The notes: generated by a model from the sequence alone, not told the origin. A DNA stretch of 64,000 nucleotides from Adenophora triphylla var. japonica (GCA_022495995.1 JAFEMH010002518.1:248001-312000); one strand, 5' to 3'. Positions 20,628 through 31,727 are shown, counted from the stretch's first letter. Made by a program: numbers and translations.

Positions 20628-23227
20628 CTAGGCCTCCGATTCTTCTTCCTCCTCATCGCTGCTCAGCTCATAAATGCTAGCCTCCCTCATCAAGTCCTCC
20701 TGGTCGCTTACATCAGACAAATGGACATTATCGTGCCCGTACTCAGCCAGCTGCTCCAAGATGTCAGCATTGGGTCCCCGCCCCCGAGGCATGGCACTGG
20801 AAGAGTACTCCGAGGACGATGAAGAGGATGCTGTGCCCCTGACATGCCTCCTCTTGCGCCCGGCTCTGCACGTTGCCGCTTTGGTAGCGCAGTCGGGTTC
20901 CTCGAAGGGACCGGCACACGTCCTTCCAGCCCCTATTCGCCCGACCACTTATCGTAAGTGCGAGCCGGAACCCGAGAAAAAGAAGAGAAAAGTCTCAAAA
21001 AAATCTCAAAAAAATCTCGTAAAATTGCAAAAAGCGTAAAAATGAAAGCCGAAAAGGGAAAGACCCTAAAAGTATACTTACAAAGGCCGTCCGCGGCAAG
21101 GGGTATACTGGGGCTCCCTAGCGTCGGGGACAGTATCCTCATCCTCCTCGGTACTCCATGGACCACGTAGGACGATGCGCATGAGGGATCGGCGGGTCGC
21201 AGGCTCATCCTCCCCATATCCCCGAGTGACCGCCGCCTTCACTAGCTTCGTGGCGTCCTCAGTGCGCCGCTCCACAAACACAGCGTAGGGGTATCCATAT
21301 CAAAGTACTCCTCGGCGGCCACGCCTGCCTGGTACCTAGCAATCTCATCCTCTGGCCAATCCCTGGGCTGCAGCATCCGTGCTGGAGGATCCTGAGGAGT
21401 AATGGCATCCAATGGAGGGACATGGCCATGCTGCCTCGAGAAACGGTCCCCCAAGTAAATGACATCACATGTCAGCCCAGTGAGCCACCTCCGCTGCCTA
21501 GTCGCCTCAATGGCATCTCCCAGCAAAATCTCCGGATACCGACCCCAAGGGTAGAAGTCCACTCCATTAGGCCCGTCCTTGTTGATGATCGGCCTCACCA
21601 TTTTGTAGTCGAAGTTGATACGGGTCTTCCCCGTGAATTTATCCCTCGTATCTCCCCTCCAGCGAACCATAGCAGGGAAGATGGTAACATCGCTCTGCTG
21701 ATTCCAAGGGAAGAACCCGATCACCTCGCAAAACCAGGCCTGCATATTCAAAACATCAAAAGGTCATTCTCTCTCTCATAAAAGTCTCAAGACAGAAAAG
21801 AGAAAAGAGAAAAGAAAGGAGACTACCTCAAGGGCAAATGAGAAGCAGTCCATGGAAGCAGCTTTGTTCCGACTGTACATGTCCAACGAGAAGTACAACT
21901 CCGCCAATCCGGCCTCGCCCCACGAGACCGTCCCTATCCCATCCACGTCCTCCAGAGAGTCGAGGAGGCAAGTCATAGCTAGCGTCCCAGAATTAGCGAA
22001 GATAGTGACTGATAGCATCAACCATATGAAGGCTCTAGCCAGCCGGCAAGGCACATCATTAGCGAAAGTTCTCGCATGCAAGTCCGAATCGCCACCTCGA
22101 CATTCCGCGTCTCCATCCCTGCCCCTTGGGAATCAGCTCAAACCCAACCAAAGCCTGGAACTCCTCGTAATGTGGTCTCTCCAAGTCACGGGCCTCCCGG
22201 TGAAGCGTAGGCCGCAATAGGCTGTGAAATCGGCAGAGTCACTGTCGGCTCTCCCCCAGCTCGGATGGAAGCTATGGGTCTTTGTCCCACCGTAACTCGA
22301 AAGGGCCTGGACCAAGCCCTTGCTCTTCGAGGTGATATGGATCCCCCTGCCGATAGCCTCGACGAACGAATCTAGGCCGGTAGCCCTCACCAAATTCTTG
22401 GGGTTCACCCCATTCTTCTCAAAATCCGGCATCCTCTGCCAAAGCCTGACCGCTATCTCAGATGGTCCTCTAGACTTGTTCTCCTGTAGACAAGCACAAC
22501 AAAGAAGTGTGTCAATCATTCATCATTTTCAAAAGCATGCATATATTCACAAAAGCGCACATGTTTTCAAAAGAAAAGCATTCACAAAAGTTTTTTTAGC
22601 ATCATTTGCATCAAAAAGCGTCTTTCATCACTTGAAACGCGTCATGTCAAGTCTCATTACTTTCCTAAAGCACAAAATCACAATTTTCACAATTCTTTGC
22701 ACATAAGCATTATTTTTTAAAAAATGGCATGCATGAATCCTTTTCATCTTCCAAAATCATGTTTTCTCAAAATTTTGACCTATTTCTAGCACATGCAAGA
22801 AATCCGTCTCACTTTAGACAATTTTGTCATTCTTACTTTATTTGCGAGAAAAAAAGTGGGTCATTCCCATTATTTTTGTCGAACAAATTGCACATTGCAT
22901 ATTCTTAACCTCATAGGTTATTCATCAATGTCTCAAAATCATTCAAAAATCCTAGAAAAATCCTAGAAAATTCCTAAAATTCGGGTCAAGGCCTAAATCA
23001 TTCAAAATTCAATCAAAATCGACGGAATTGAGCAAATTAAGAATGCTTACCCCAACCGGACGAGGGTTCGTTGATTTATGCTCCCTTCTCCCCGGATAGA
23101 GCTCCGATGGAGGCGTAAGGAAGTCATACTTCCTCTCCGTCCGAACAAGCTCCTTCCTCCTCCTTCTCGCAGTCGCGGAGATGTTCCTTCTAGCTTGCCT
23201 CGGCATTGGGTTCCCCTCCGGATCCAT
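20628..23227 (-). pseudogene. PMD (plant mobile domain) antisense gene of Tat-2, four exons
   Basis: Exon 1: 23227 to about 23050 (MDPEGNPMPRQARR, basic), donor GTAAGC. Exon 2: 22483-21827, after acceptor CTACAG; it shows IAVRLWQRMPDFEKNGVNP, KSKGLVQALSSY, ADFTAYCGLRFTGRPVTWRD and, after two frameshifts, TVSWGEAGLAELYFSLD. Exon 3: 21739-21082 (AWFCEVIGFFPWNQQ, WLTGLTCDVIYLGDR, MLQPRDWPEDEIARYQAG). Exon 4: about 20950-20628, basic then Ser/Glu-rich, ending EEEEESEA. Domain order and intron positions match the Tat-3 gene. PMD proteins are a plant family related to MAIN/MAIL1 and found in transposons; roles in silencing or DNA handling are known only for host members. Confidence 0.75.
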
Positions 23228-23343
23228 TCCAAATCAGTAGAGCCAAAGGGAATTGAAAGAATTTCAAAATTTCTCTCCCTTCTCCTCTCTCTTCCTCGGC
23301 AGTTCTTGGGCGGCAATAATGCCCAATGCCCGTTCAAACCTGT

Positions 23344-23412
23344 TTTAAATAATGCTGAAAAAACAGTCTCTAGCCGTACGGCTCCTTTTTCTCCATCTCA
23401 TGCCGGGCGGCC
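23344..23412 (-). promoter_or_regulatory. promoter of the Tat-2 PMD gene
   Basis: Variant motif pair GCCGTACGGCTCC (23373) and GCCGGGCGGCCTCATT (23402), 29 bp apart, with a TATA-like TATTTAAA (minus strand, 23344-23351) about 25 bp downstream and the ATG at 23227. Confidence 0.55.
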
Positions 23413-23589
23413 TCATTCGCTCTGAGCAGAAAATTACAATCCTGCCCCTGGACCTTCCACTTGGGCATGTAATTTCCGTTATCTTTTAACCAAGATAACA
23501 TCTTTTTCAGAAGATATCCCTTATCTCTTAAGCAATTAAGCTTTCTTCCCAGTCGCCTCCGTTAATTCCGTTATAACGGGATAACGCTA

Positions 23590-24300
23590 GGTGACAACCT
23601 CCGAATTGTCAAAACTCTAAACTGAGCCTACCTCTATCCCGGATAGCGACGTATGCCAAGTTTCTCTCAACTTAAGCTACCTCTATCCCGAATAGTGACG
23701 TACGCTCAAGTTTCTCTCAACTTAAGCTACCTCTATCCCGGATAGTGACGTATGCTTGAGTTCCTCTTAACTTAAGATACCTCTATCACGAATAGTGAAA
23801 TATACTTAAGTTCTTCTAGCTTTAGCTACCTCTATCTCTGTCAAAAAGAGATAGCGCCGTAAGCTTTAATCTTCGTTATTTCCGTCATAAAGAAATAACG
23901 TCATCTAGCTTTAGCTACCTCTATCTCTGTCAAAAAGAGATAGCGTCGTAAGCTTTAATCTTCGTTATTTCTGTCATAAAGAAATAACGTCATCTAGCTT
24001 TAGCTACCTCTATCTCTGTCAAAAAGAGATAGCGCCGTAAGCTCTAGTCTTCATTATTTCCGTCATAAAGAAATAACGTCATCTAACTTTAGCTACCTCT
24101 ATCCCAGATAGTGACGTACGCTCAAGTTTCTCTCAACTTTCGCTACCTCTATCTTCTCGATAGTGACGTAAGCTCCAGTTTTCTCAGGTGACAACCTCCA
24201 TTAATTGTCAATAAGGTGACAACCTCCATTAATTGTCAATCAGGTGACAACCTCCATTAATTGTCAATCAGGTGACATCCTCCATTAATTGTCAAACCCT
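23590..24300. repeat. hairpin-forming tandem repeats upstream of the Tat-2 3' LTR
   Basis: Three repeat families follow each other: a ~56-bp unit with CTATCCCGGATAG and GACGTA (23630-23820); an ~89-bp unit, three copies, with CTATCTC...GAGATAG and GTTATTTC...GAAATAAC (23815-24085); and a 27-bp unit AGGTGACAACCTCCATTAA, four copies (24185-24300). Nearly every unit holds an inverted repeat of 6-8 bp. Confidence 0.8.
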
Positions 24301-24344
24301 CGAGGATCCTAGACATCGTTCCTACCTATCTAGTGATGCTCGAA

Positions 24345-24379
24345 CTACGATCAAGGCTTGATTCCTCCGGGATACGTAG
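24345..24379 (-). other. hairpin A variant, Tat-2 3' region, copy 1
   Basis: CTACG...CGTAG with the conserved AATCAAGCC segment (minus strand). It is followed by CCACTTTGGTCACC-type repeats. Confidence 0.6.
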
Positions 24380-24615
24380 GTGGCCTTTTATAAAAGGTCC
24401 AGCCATCCGACCACTTTGGTCACCCCTTTTTCCTCCGTCACTCCTCAGTGATGAAGTAGTCTCTCATAAGAGACTTTGTTATCTGACCACCTTGGTCACT
24501 CCTAGTATATCCCCAGTAGGATCAATTGCTTGACCTCCTAGGTCATTTTCCATTCTATTTCCCCAGCAAGAGACCAGTTTCTCTTCCCTATTCCCCAGCG
24601 GATACTAATTCCGAA

Positions 24616-24649
24616 CTACGGCCTGGCTTGATTCCTCCGGGATACGTAG
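24616..24649 (-). other. hairpin A variant, Tat-2 3' region, copy 2
   Basis: Near-identical to 24345-24379, with the flanks GAACTACG and GGATACGTAGGTAG conserved; the two copies sit 271 bp apart as part of a degenerate longer duplication. Confidence 0.6.
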
Positions 24650-24761
24650 GTAGTCTTTCATAAGAGGTTCAGCCACTCGACCACCTTGGTCACCCAATCC
24701 GTCTCGGAATTCGCCAGATCGGATCCTTTTCTATCGACAACCCCACTCGCCTTGCAAGTGA

Positions 24762-24778
24762 CGTTGCCGAGGGGCTTC
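24762..24778 (+). other. polypurine tract region of Tat-2
   Basis: CGTTGCCGAGGGGCTTC directly precedes the 3' LTR; GAGGGG is the only purine run available to prime plus-strand synthesis. Confidence 0.45.
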
Positions 24779-26485
24779 TGTAAGTACCCAAATCTGGCTC
24801 ATGCCTTAGGTTAAATTTCCCGGCAATTTCGGTAAGTTTTCCGATAATTCCCAGGACCTTCCTAGTGTTCCGGAAACATTCCGGAACTGTTTTTAATTAA
24901 ATAAGGGCTGAAGGGAATCCTTCCTAATTAAGAAACACGTTTTCTTAATTAGGAGGGAAGGTTATAAATTTGCCACCTTGCATGGTTCTAGAATGCCGAG
25001 TCATTGTGGATAATGCCGCACGGCCGCATTAGCTCATTGCCCTTAGCCGCACGGACTTCATTAGCCTTATCCAGATCGCCTATAAATAGAGCCCTCCTCT
25101 ACCTATTTAACAATCAACAATCAACACACAAATCACCCACAAACACTCCAAAGACGTGAAGAACAACTCTGGAAGATCCAAGAAGGTGAAGAAGAAGGCC
25201 AAGAAGCTCCCTCCCTCCTCCTTGAAGATCCAAGACCAACCTCTCCTCCTAGCTCCGCCCGACGAAGAAGAAGGAAGCCATTGGTAACCTCGCACGCCCT
25301 AACCTCGCATCCTAATTGCTTTATAAATTGCTCATTGCATTACTTTTATATTGCTTGGGACTTGGTAGATTAAAGATCATATCTTCATATTCCCCCTTCC
25401 CCTTTTGCATGCATTAGACATCATTTGTCATAAAAATGTAGTCTTTTCCCATAAAGGTGCATCCTTTGCACCTAAAACCCCCATTTTCAAATAAAATGTC
25501 ATCTTTATGCATCCTTTGCATATAAAAATCAAATCTTTTCAATCAAAATGCATCATTTGCATCCAAAATCATCTTTCCAAGCATCATTTGCTTTAAAGAC
25601 CATGTCTTTACCATAAACTAGCATCATATGCTTTTCAAAATGCAATCTTTATGCATCATTTGCATAATGAATGCCAATTTCAACAAAAATGCATCATTTG
25701 CATAAAAATCAAATCTTTATGCATCATTTGCAATAAAGATCATTTCTTTAAACTAAGTGCATCATTTGCAACCCAAAAATGTCATCTTTTCATTAAAGTG
25801 TCATTTTTACATACATTTCCCCCATTAGCAACCTAGGAACGGACCGGTGTAAAAGATCCTATCTTTACATCGTTCCTTCCATTAAAGGTTCCATATTTCT
25901 TTAGAAAGGGACAACCTTGAACCCTATATCTCCAATTATCGCTTAAGAAAGAGTATGAAGCATCTATACGAGCTCGACCATCTCAAAGCGTAGGATTGAT
26001 GGGCTAAGGACCTTCCTTTTCTAAAGAACCTCATCTTTGACCATAAAGAGAGTCATTCTCTCGATCACGCAAGTCCCGAGGGTCCCAAGGTTAAAATGCG
26101 ATGATCACAAGTCACAAGATGAGGGCGGGATCATAATACCGAACACATAAAAATCCAAGGAATCCCGAGCGACAACCAACAAATGGTTTGTACGTCCGAA
26201 AGACGACTTGGGACATTCCCTCCTTATTTTCAAACACATGCACACAAGAAAGCACGCAAGCAAGCACGATTAATGAAATCATGGGAGACTTGCTCCGGCA
26301 AGGCACCTTGGGTGAACGCCAAACGTTCTTCCCAAGGGGTAACTTAACCTCCAAACCCATAAAACCTTTTTTTCAAAGTTTTGAGGTAATCAAAATGGCG
26401 TGGCGACTCCGTTTTTTCAAATTAAACCGGATGTCTTCAAACTCGCGTGAATCCAACAAAAACAAAATTTGGGCACACATTCACA
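24779..26485 (+). mobile_element. 3' LTR of Tat-2
   Basis: Near-identical to 9070-10787 with a few small indels, mostly in the first 450 bp. TATA box at 25081-25088; promoter motifs at 25016 and 25047; U5 copy of the primer-site start TGGCGACTCCG at 26401-26411. Followed by CCAGC (26486-26490), the right target duplication. Confidence 0.95.
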
Positions 26486-26627
26486 CCAGCGCCCTTCTTC
26501 TTCCCCAAGCAGTTTTTTCAAATTTTCTTCTGCATTTACGAGAGAGAGGGAGAAAATCGAGGAGAGAGAGCCATTTTTGGCCCAAAAACCTTCAAAAATC
26601 TTCCATTTTTTTTTGATTTTTTAAGCA

Positions 26628-29516
26628 ATGGAACACGGGGGAGGTGCTTTTCAAGGTCAAGGATGCGGTCCGGTCGCCGAGAGACGATTAGAGCTTGTCC
26701 GAATGAGGAGACATTATACTCTTTCGCAATCGATTGCGGAGGAGCATTATCCCGATGCTTGGCAACATTGGGCCACTGATCCGAGTCTCCGAACGGTATA
26801 CTTCGAATCTTTTCATTCCCTTTGTTGATTTCTTGCTTGAAATTGATTTTTGATTTATTTATTTTTTTGAAAATTCGAGAATTGCAATGCTCTTGGCTTT
26901 GAATCTTGATTTTGATGCTATGCATGTTGTAATGAATTTGTGGGTATCCCAAAATGTGCATTTTGCTTGGGAAAAGAATTGGCATTTTCGCCATTTTTTT
27001 TTGAAATATGAGACTATGATGAAAAATTTCCCGAATTTGGGACGGACTTCTTTTGTTGCAATGTAGGATTCTTGCAATGTTGATATGAATGTGTGCATGC
27101 TCTTTTTTTTTTTGAAAAAGTGGGACGGATTTATTGACTCCATGTATGAATGTATGAATTTTTTTTGAAAAATAGGACGGAGTTTTTACTTCCGTTGTAT
27201 GAATGTATGATGATGGATGATATGCATGTATGCATTTTTTTTTTTTTTGAAAATGGGACGGAGTTTTTACTTCCGTTGACTCCTTGTATGATTTTTTTTT
27301 TCATGTATGAATGTTGATTGGAATTTGCTGAAAACTGCTTCCTTTTGTGCGAGAAAAAAAATGGGGCTAGGTTTATTGCATGCCGTTATGCTGCTGAATT
27401 TTCTTCAAAACTTTTGTGATGAATGATGCATGTATATGCTTTCTTTTCTTTTTTTTTTTGTGCAAATGCAATTTTTTTTTTTGACATTTTATTTTTTTTT
27501 TTGTTTTATTGCAGGGTGGAAACAACTACGTGACGGAGAAGTTGAATAAGATGAAGACTCGAGGATCAGTGGAGTCTGTAGTTGACCTGTGGGACCGGCT
27601 TCCGAATGCGGGCCGAGGAGCTTTGGTGAGTCCGAGACAGATTGTTGTTGAGACCGGGCTTTGGGAGTTCATTGAGTGCTTGAGGGGGTTGGTTAAGTTC
27701 CCTAAGAGCAAGGGCCTGATGTTTGCTTTGGCGCAGCATTGGTGGGATGCGACCCACACGTTTCACTTCTTCTGGGCGAGGCTACGGTTACGCCTTCCGA
27801 CTACGCTGCGATCACGGGTCTGTCCTTTAATGGACGCAGCATTGAGTGGCGGGACGGCTACAGCCGATGTGGACCTCGCAGCTCTTCTGGCTTTACTCCC
27901 ATTCCCAAAAAGGGGATGGGGATGGAGTATGCCGTGGTTTATGGGAAGATTGTGGAGATCATCGGGAGCTACGAGGCTGGGGATGAGAGGATAGGCGCTG
28001 AGCAGATTGCTAGGGCCTTTTTATGGTTTGCTTTTTCGAGCACTCTTTTTGGACACGCCGTAGGACGGCGGTGTTTGCTTTACTGAGGAGTTTGGAGGAT
28101 GTGGAGATGGCTGGAGATGTCTCTTGGGGAGAGGCCGGGCTGACAGAGCTTTACTTTGCTCTTGATAGATACAAATGAAGGCCGTGAGCTCCTTATACCG
28201 CTTTCGAGTTTGCTCGAGGTATAAGCTTTCTTTTTTGCTTTCCCTTTTCTTTAAGCACGCATCTTTTCCGCACTTAATTGATTTGATTTTTACCTTCGCA
28301 GGTATGGGCGTGGAGTTCTTTCACGTCACGATGTGGCGACGCACGGCGGAGTACGCCGGGGCGTATCCACCATGCGTTCCTCGGTCCAAGTTTGCCCGGG
28401 AGAAGAAGGGTTCCAGAGGGCGCACGACCCTCGTGTACTCGGATTGCCTTCCTTTCGACGAGGGCCGAGACGGATGAGGAGATGATATTCTATCCCCGGG
28501 ATCGTTTCGAGGTGGCGCACTCGAAGGGCGCCGAGATTTGGACCGTGCAATGGAGGATTCTCGAGAGGTCCGACTTGCGACGTCTATTATCCGGGAGAGA
28601 GGGTGACGCGCCAAAGATGGCGTGAATTCGCCTTTGATGACACCGGTGGAGCCTCCCGCCGATATGATGCACCCGAGTGATAGATCTCGCGACCTGGGAT
28701 GATTACCGAGCCGGCCAAGACTTCTCGGCATTTGTGGCGATTGAGCCGTATCCGCATTTGTCTTGAGGAGGCCGAGGACGCCCTGTGTTCTGGATAGAGA
28801 GGGGTTAGGGGTCCCGCGGTACCCTCGGACGGACTTTTCATATGTCCAGGATGGGGTCCGATTGAGGGTGCAGATCCTCACTCGAGCGGCTTCCACGAGC
28901 TTTCCGGCCTCGTCCGGTATGAAGGTATGGCTTTTCCTTCCCACCTCTTTTCTTGCTTCGTCTTTTCTTTTCTTTCCCGTCATCATTTTTTTGCTTCAAC
29001 CGTTTCTCGACGCTTTTGCTTTTGTGCGCTTTTTGGAGGTGGTCGTGGAGAGGCCGACGAAGCAGTGATCGGGCTAAGAGATTTATCAGGAGGATGGTTG
29101 CTTGCGGGGCTCCTCAGGCTAGAGCGAGGCGACCACGGCCGGCGCCTGTCAAGCGGGAGGCTTCCTCTATTCCTTCAGAGACTTCTTCCGAGACTCCTCT
29201 TTCTCCTCTCCTTGATCCTCGCGTGGTACTACCTTCGGACCACGTCATTCTCGGAGATCCTTACGGGCAGGGACACGTCTGGCAGCATGGTGGATCTTCT
29301 TCGCACGTCCAGGAGTCTGACGCCTTCACCTTCGGATATGATTTCTTCGCAGATCTTGGCTTGCCCTATCAGAGCGTGCCGGTTGGTCCTGACGAGCCTT
29401 CTTCCGGGGACGAGGACGATGATTCTGAGCCTGAGATTTTCATGGCTACAGAGGAGGCGGGCCCGAGCCGCAAGAGGGACCGGGGGAAGGGCCCAGCCAC
29501 CGAGGACTCTGACTGA
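26628..29516 (+). pseudogene. PMD antisense gene of Tat-3, four exons
   Basis: Exon 1: 26628-26795 (MEHGGGAFQGQGCGPVAERR ... YPDAWQHWATDPSLRT), donor GGTATAC. Exon 2: 27515-28218, acceptor TTGCAG, with SVESVVDLWDRLPNAGRG, KSKGLMFALAQHWWDATHTF, then after a frameshift SDYAAITGLSFNGRSIEWRD and VSWGEAGLTELYFAL. Exon 3: 28302-28924 (AWS-FFHVTMWRRTAEYAGAYPP region), donor AAGGTATGG. Exon 4: about 29039-29516, ending in an acidic tail (SSGDEDDDSEPE) and GPATEDSD-stop. Intron 1 (about 720 bp) is packed with T runs. It lies antisense to pol, so element RNA cannot splice these introns. At least three frameshifts; closest relative in the window is 20628-23227. Confidence 0.75.
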
Positions 29517-29851
29517 CGATCCTTCGAGACTGATTTTTTTTTTTTTGAGATTGATTTTCTGAGATTGTATTTAGACAGATACAGTTTATTTTTATGCACA
29601 TTTTTTTTTGCTTTTTTTTTCTTCTCTTTTTTTTGGAATGTATTAATTCAGGATTATTGTTATTTATTATTTTTTTGTTTTTGAATGCAATGCTGTATGA
29701 ATGCAATGTTGCATGAGCCTAGGTTTTTTTGGCAAGGGTGTAGATGTTTGGTGTATGAACTGGTTTGGACAGGCTTTGGCTGGGACAAAATATTCCTTTG
29801 GTACAGCAGTTTGGACTGTTGCAAAGATTTTTCTGATGGGAGACAATCATG

Positions 29852-29866
29852 TCCGCGCGGATAGGA
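29852..29866 (+). promoter_or_regulatory. promoter motif of the Tat-3 DUF7745-like gene
   Basis: ATCATGTCCGCGCGGATAGG (29847-29866) lies 120 bp before the ATG. The Tat-3 LTR carries ATCATGTCCGCGCAGATGG in the same orientation relative to transcription (40943-40961, minus), and the PMD promoter piece carries ATCCGCGCGGATAGGG (9021). Confidence 0.55.
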
Positions 29867-29987
29867 CCTACATCTGACATTGTCCTTTAATTTTGCTTCA
29901 GATCTGGTCTCCCATTATTTCAAATTCAAATATCTTCTTCAACCACCAGTTCAAACAGCCATTTTCGGGGAGAAGGAGAGAAAAACC

Positions 29988-31527
29988 ATGGAGAGAATTG
30001 TGAGCATGAGAAATCCACCCAAATTATCCCAAAATTCTCAAATGCAATTCTTCACCAAGTTTAAAGAGTGGTCTCGGGAGATTATGCATGAGAGGAGGTC
30101 ATTCTTTGAAGAAAGGTACAAGGTGAAGTGCTTATGGTCCCTCAAAGAATTGGTTCCGGACTACGACCTCTTGAGAGCTTCTTCCTCATTTTGGGACACT
30201 AGAAGGCATGTTTTTTGCTTTTCTTACAATGAGGCTGTTCCGACCGTGGAAGAATTTCGGGCTTTGCTAGGCGGTCAGGAGGTGGAAGAGATTGCAGTTC
30301 CTTTGCCCGGAGGGGCCTCTTTTGTTGATAGATTGTGCAACCTCCTTCATCTTTCCCCGGAGGAAGCACAAGGTATGATCTGTGGTCCCGATCACTTTGA
30401 TATTTCCGGTCTCCCTGATAGATTTAGGGGCTTAGGCTTGCTTGACAATGCCTATTGGGATGCCTTTGCACTTTGCATGTTTGGGACCTTGTTCATGGTC
30501 TATTCTTTTGGGATCCGTCATCGGTCTCGCCGGATGTAGTCGTTCATTGTCGCTTGGGCGTAGATGTTGTACCTTTGATCTTGGGGGAGACTTTCCATGC
30601 TCTCGATAGGTCAAGCTACGAGAGACGGTATATGCACGGGGCAGCCTGCTCTTGACTCGTGGCCGATGGAGCGCTTGGGGATTCTTCGGGAAACTCCCGA
30701 TATGATCAAGCCTTCGACATTCGCCAGAGAGGGGTTGCAGAGATTTTGATGATCGTGGCTCATGGGAGCGTTGGATGGCTGGTCGCCGACGTAAGATATC
30801 GATGGTCGCGCCTTGTTGGCGGGTGGAGACTCGCAGAGTGCTTCAGACGGGTCTCATGTGGTTATGCTTCCGGGCTTTCTACCAGCCTTCTATATTCCGT
30901 CCTTAGTTCCGAGACAGCTCGGCTTGGAGCAGGTTCCTTTGGAGGACTTTGATGATATAGCCACCAGGTGGTGGCTTCGCTTCTATGGATGATCCTTCGG
31001 TGTTTTCCTTTCTTTCCCGAGCATGGAGGTATGACGTCTTTCCTCCTCGGGTTATCCTCAGCGTCCGAGACCTCGTGTTCTTGACCACTTGGTACCTGGA
31101 TTGGTACGAGAGGCATTGGGAGAGACTCGTATGGCTATTTTGAGACGGCGTGAGGCCATTGTGGGTGCGGAGGACCCGACAGCTTCCGAGAGGAGGAGGG
31201 CCGAGGCGAGGGCCAACCCTCATGACAGAGCGGAGACGCCGTGACCGACTATGAGGCTTATGTCAAGAGACAGGAGAGGAGGACTCCTATGCTATCGCCC
31301 GGCTACAGGAGATGAGAGATGACGCTAGTGGCTACCAAGGCCCCGACAGAGGCCGGTTTGATAGATCCCGTTCCTATACCGTAGCTTGGTAGGAGGAAGA
31401 CCGACATTTTTCCCTGCTCGTAAGAAGAAGACTCGAAGGGGGAAGAAGAGGGGAGAGGCCGCTCGAGTGGCATGGAGTGACTCCGAGGTTTCCGAGTATC
31501 CCTTTCTTGTCATGGCGGCACATTAGT
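29988..31527 (+). pseudogene. DUF7745-like antisense gene of Tat-3
   Basis: ATG at 29988 (MERIVSMRNPP). The first 180 residues are open: FFTKFKEWSREIMHERRSFF, YKVKCLWSLKELVPDYDLLR, HVFCFSYNEAVPTVEEFRAL, LHLSPEEAQGMICGPDHFDI and ALCMFGTLFMVYSFG. After a frameshift at about 30510 the pieces VVHCRLGVDVVPLILGETFH, LDWYERHWERL and a basic tail can be followed in shifting frames to the stop near 31525. The domain resembles the plant family DUF7745, with its pattern of a Trp-Leu start, an FS/T-Y-NE...PT-EE block and an LLG motif. Function unknown. The three relatives here share order, strand and hairpin downstream. Confidence 0.75.
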
Positions 31528-31727
31528 TTGATTATGTATCTTAATTTCTTTTAGCAAAGTTGCCGCTGTAGGAATGAATCGGGCTTAGACTCATCAAAAA
31601 GTTTTTAACTTGTAATGAATATTTGAATTGCTTCAGTAGTTTTTCGAGACGCTTTCATGGTCCGATCAATTGTATTGATGTCGAGTATGACTTTTATTTG
31701 TGCTTTAGACCGAACCGTTTCCGCCGC

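Larger units (their letters stand above)
9070..26485 (+). mobile_element. Tat-2, complete-ended Ty3/gypsy Tat-lineage element (17.4 kb)
   Basis: Two direct LTRs (9070-10787 and 24779-26485, TG...CA) are flanked by CCAAC and CCAGC, a 5-bp duplication with one change. Internally: primer site, long leader, leader ORF, gag spacer, protease with G-patch, RT, two RNase H domains, only the last residues of integrase, hairpin module, antisense DUF7745-like and PMD genes, hairpin-rich 3' region, polypurine tract. The LTRs differ by only a few percent by eye, so the insertion is fairly recent, yet the gag core and the integrase catalytic region are missing. It must have depended on proteins supplied by relatives. 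Confidence 0.92.
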
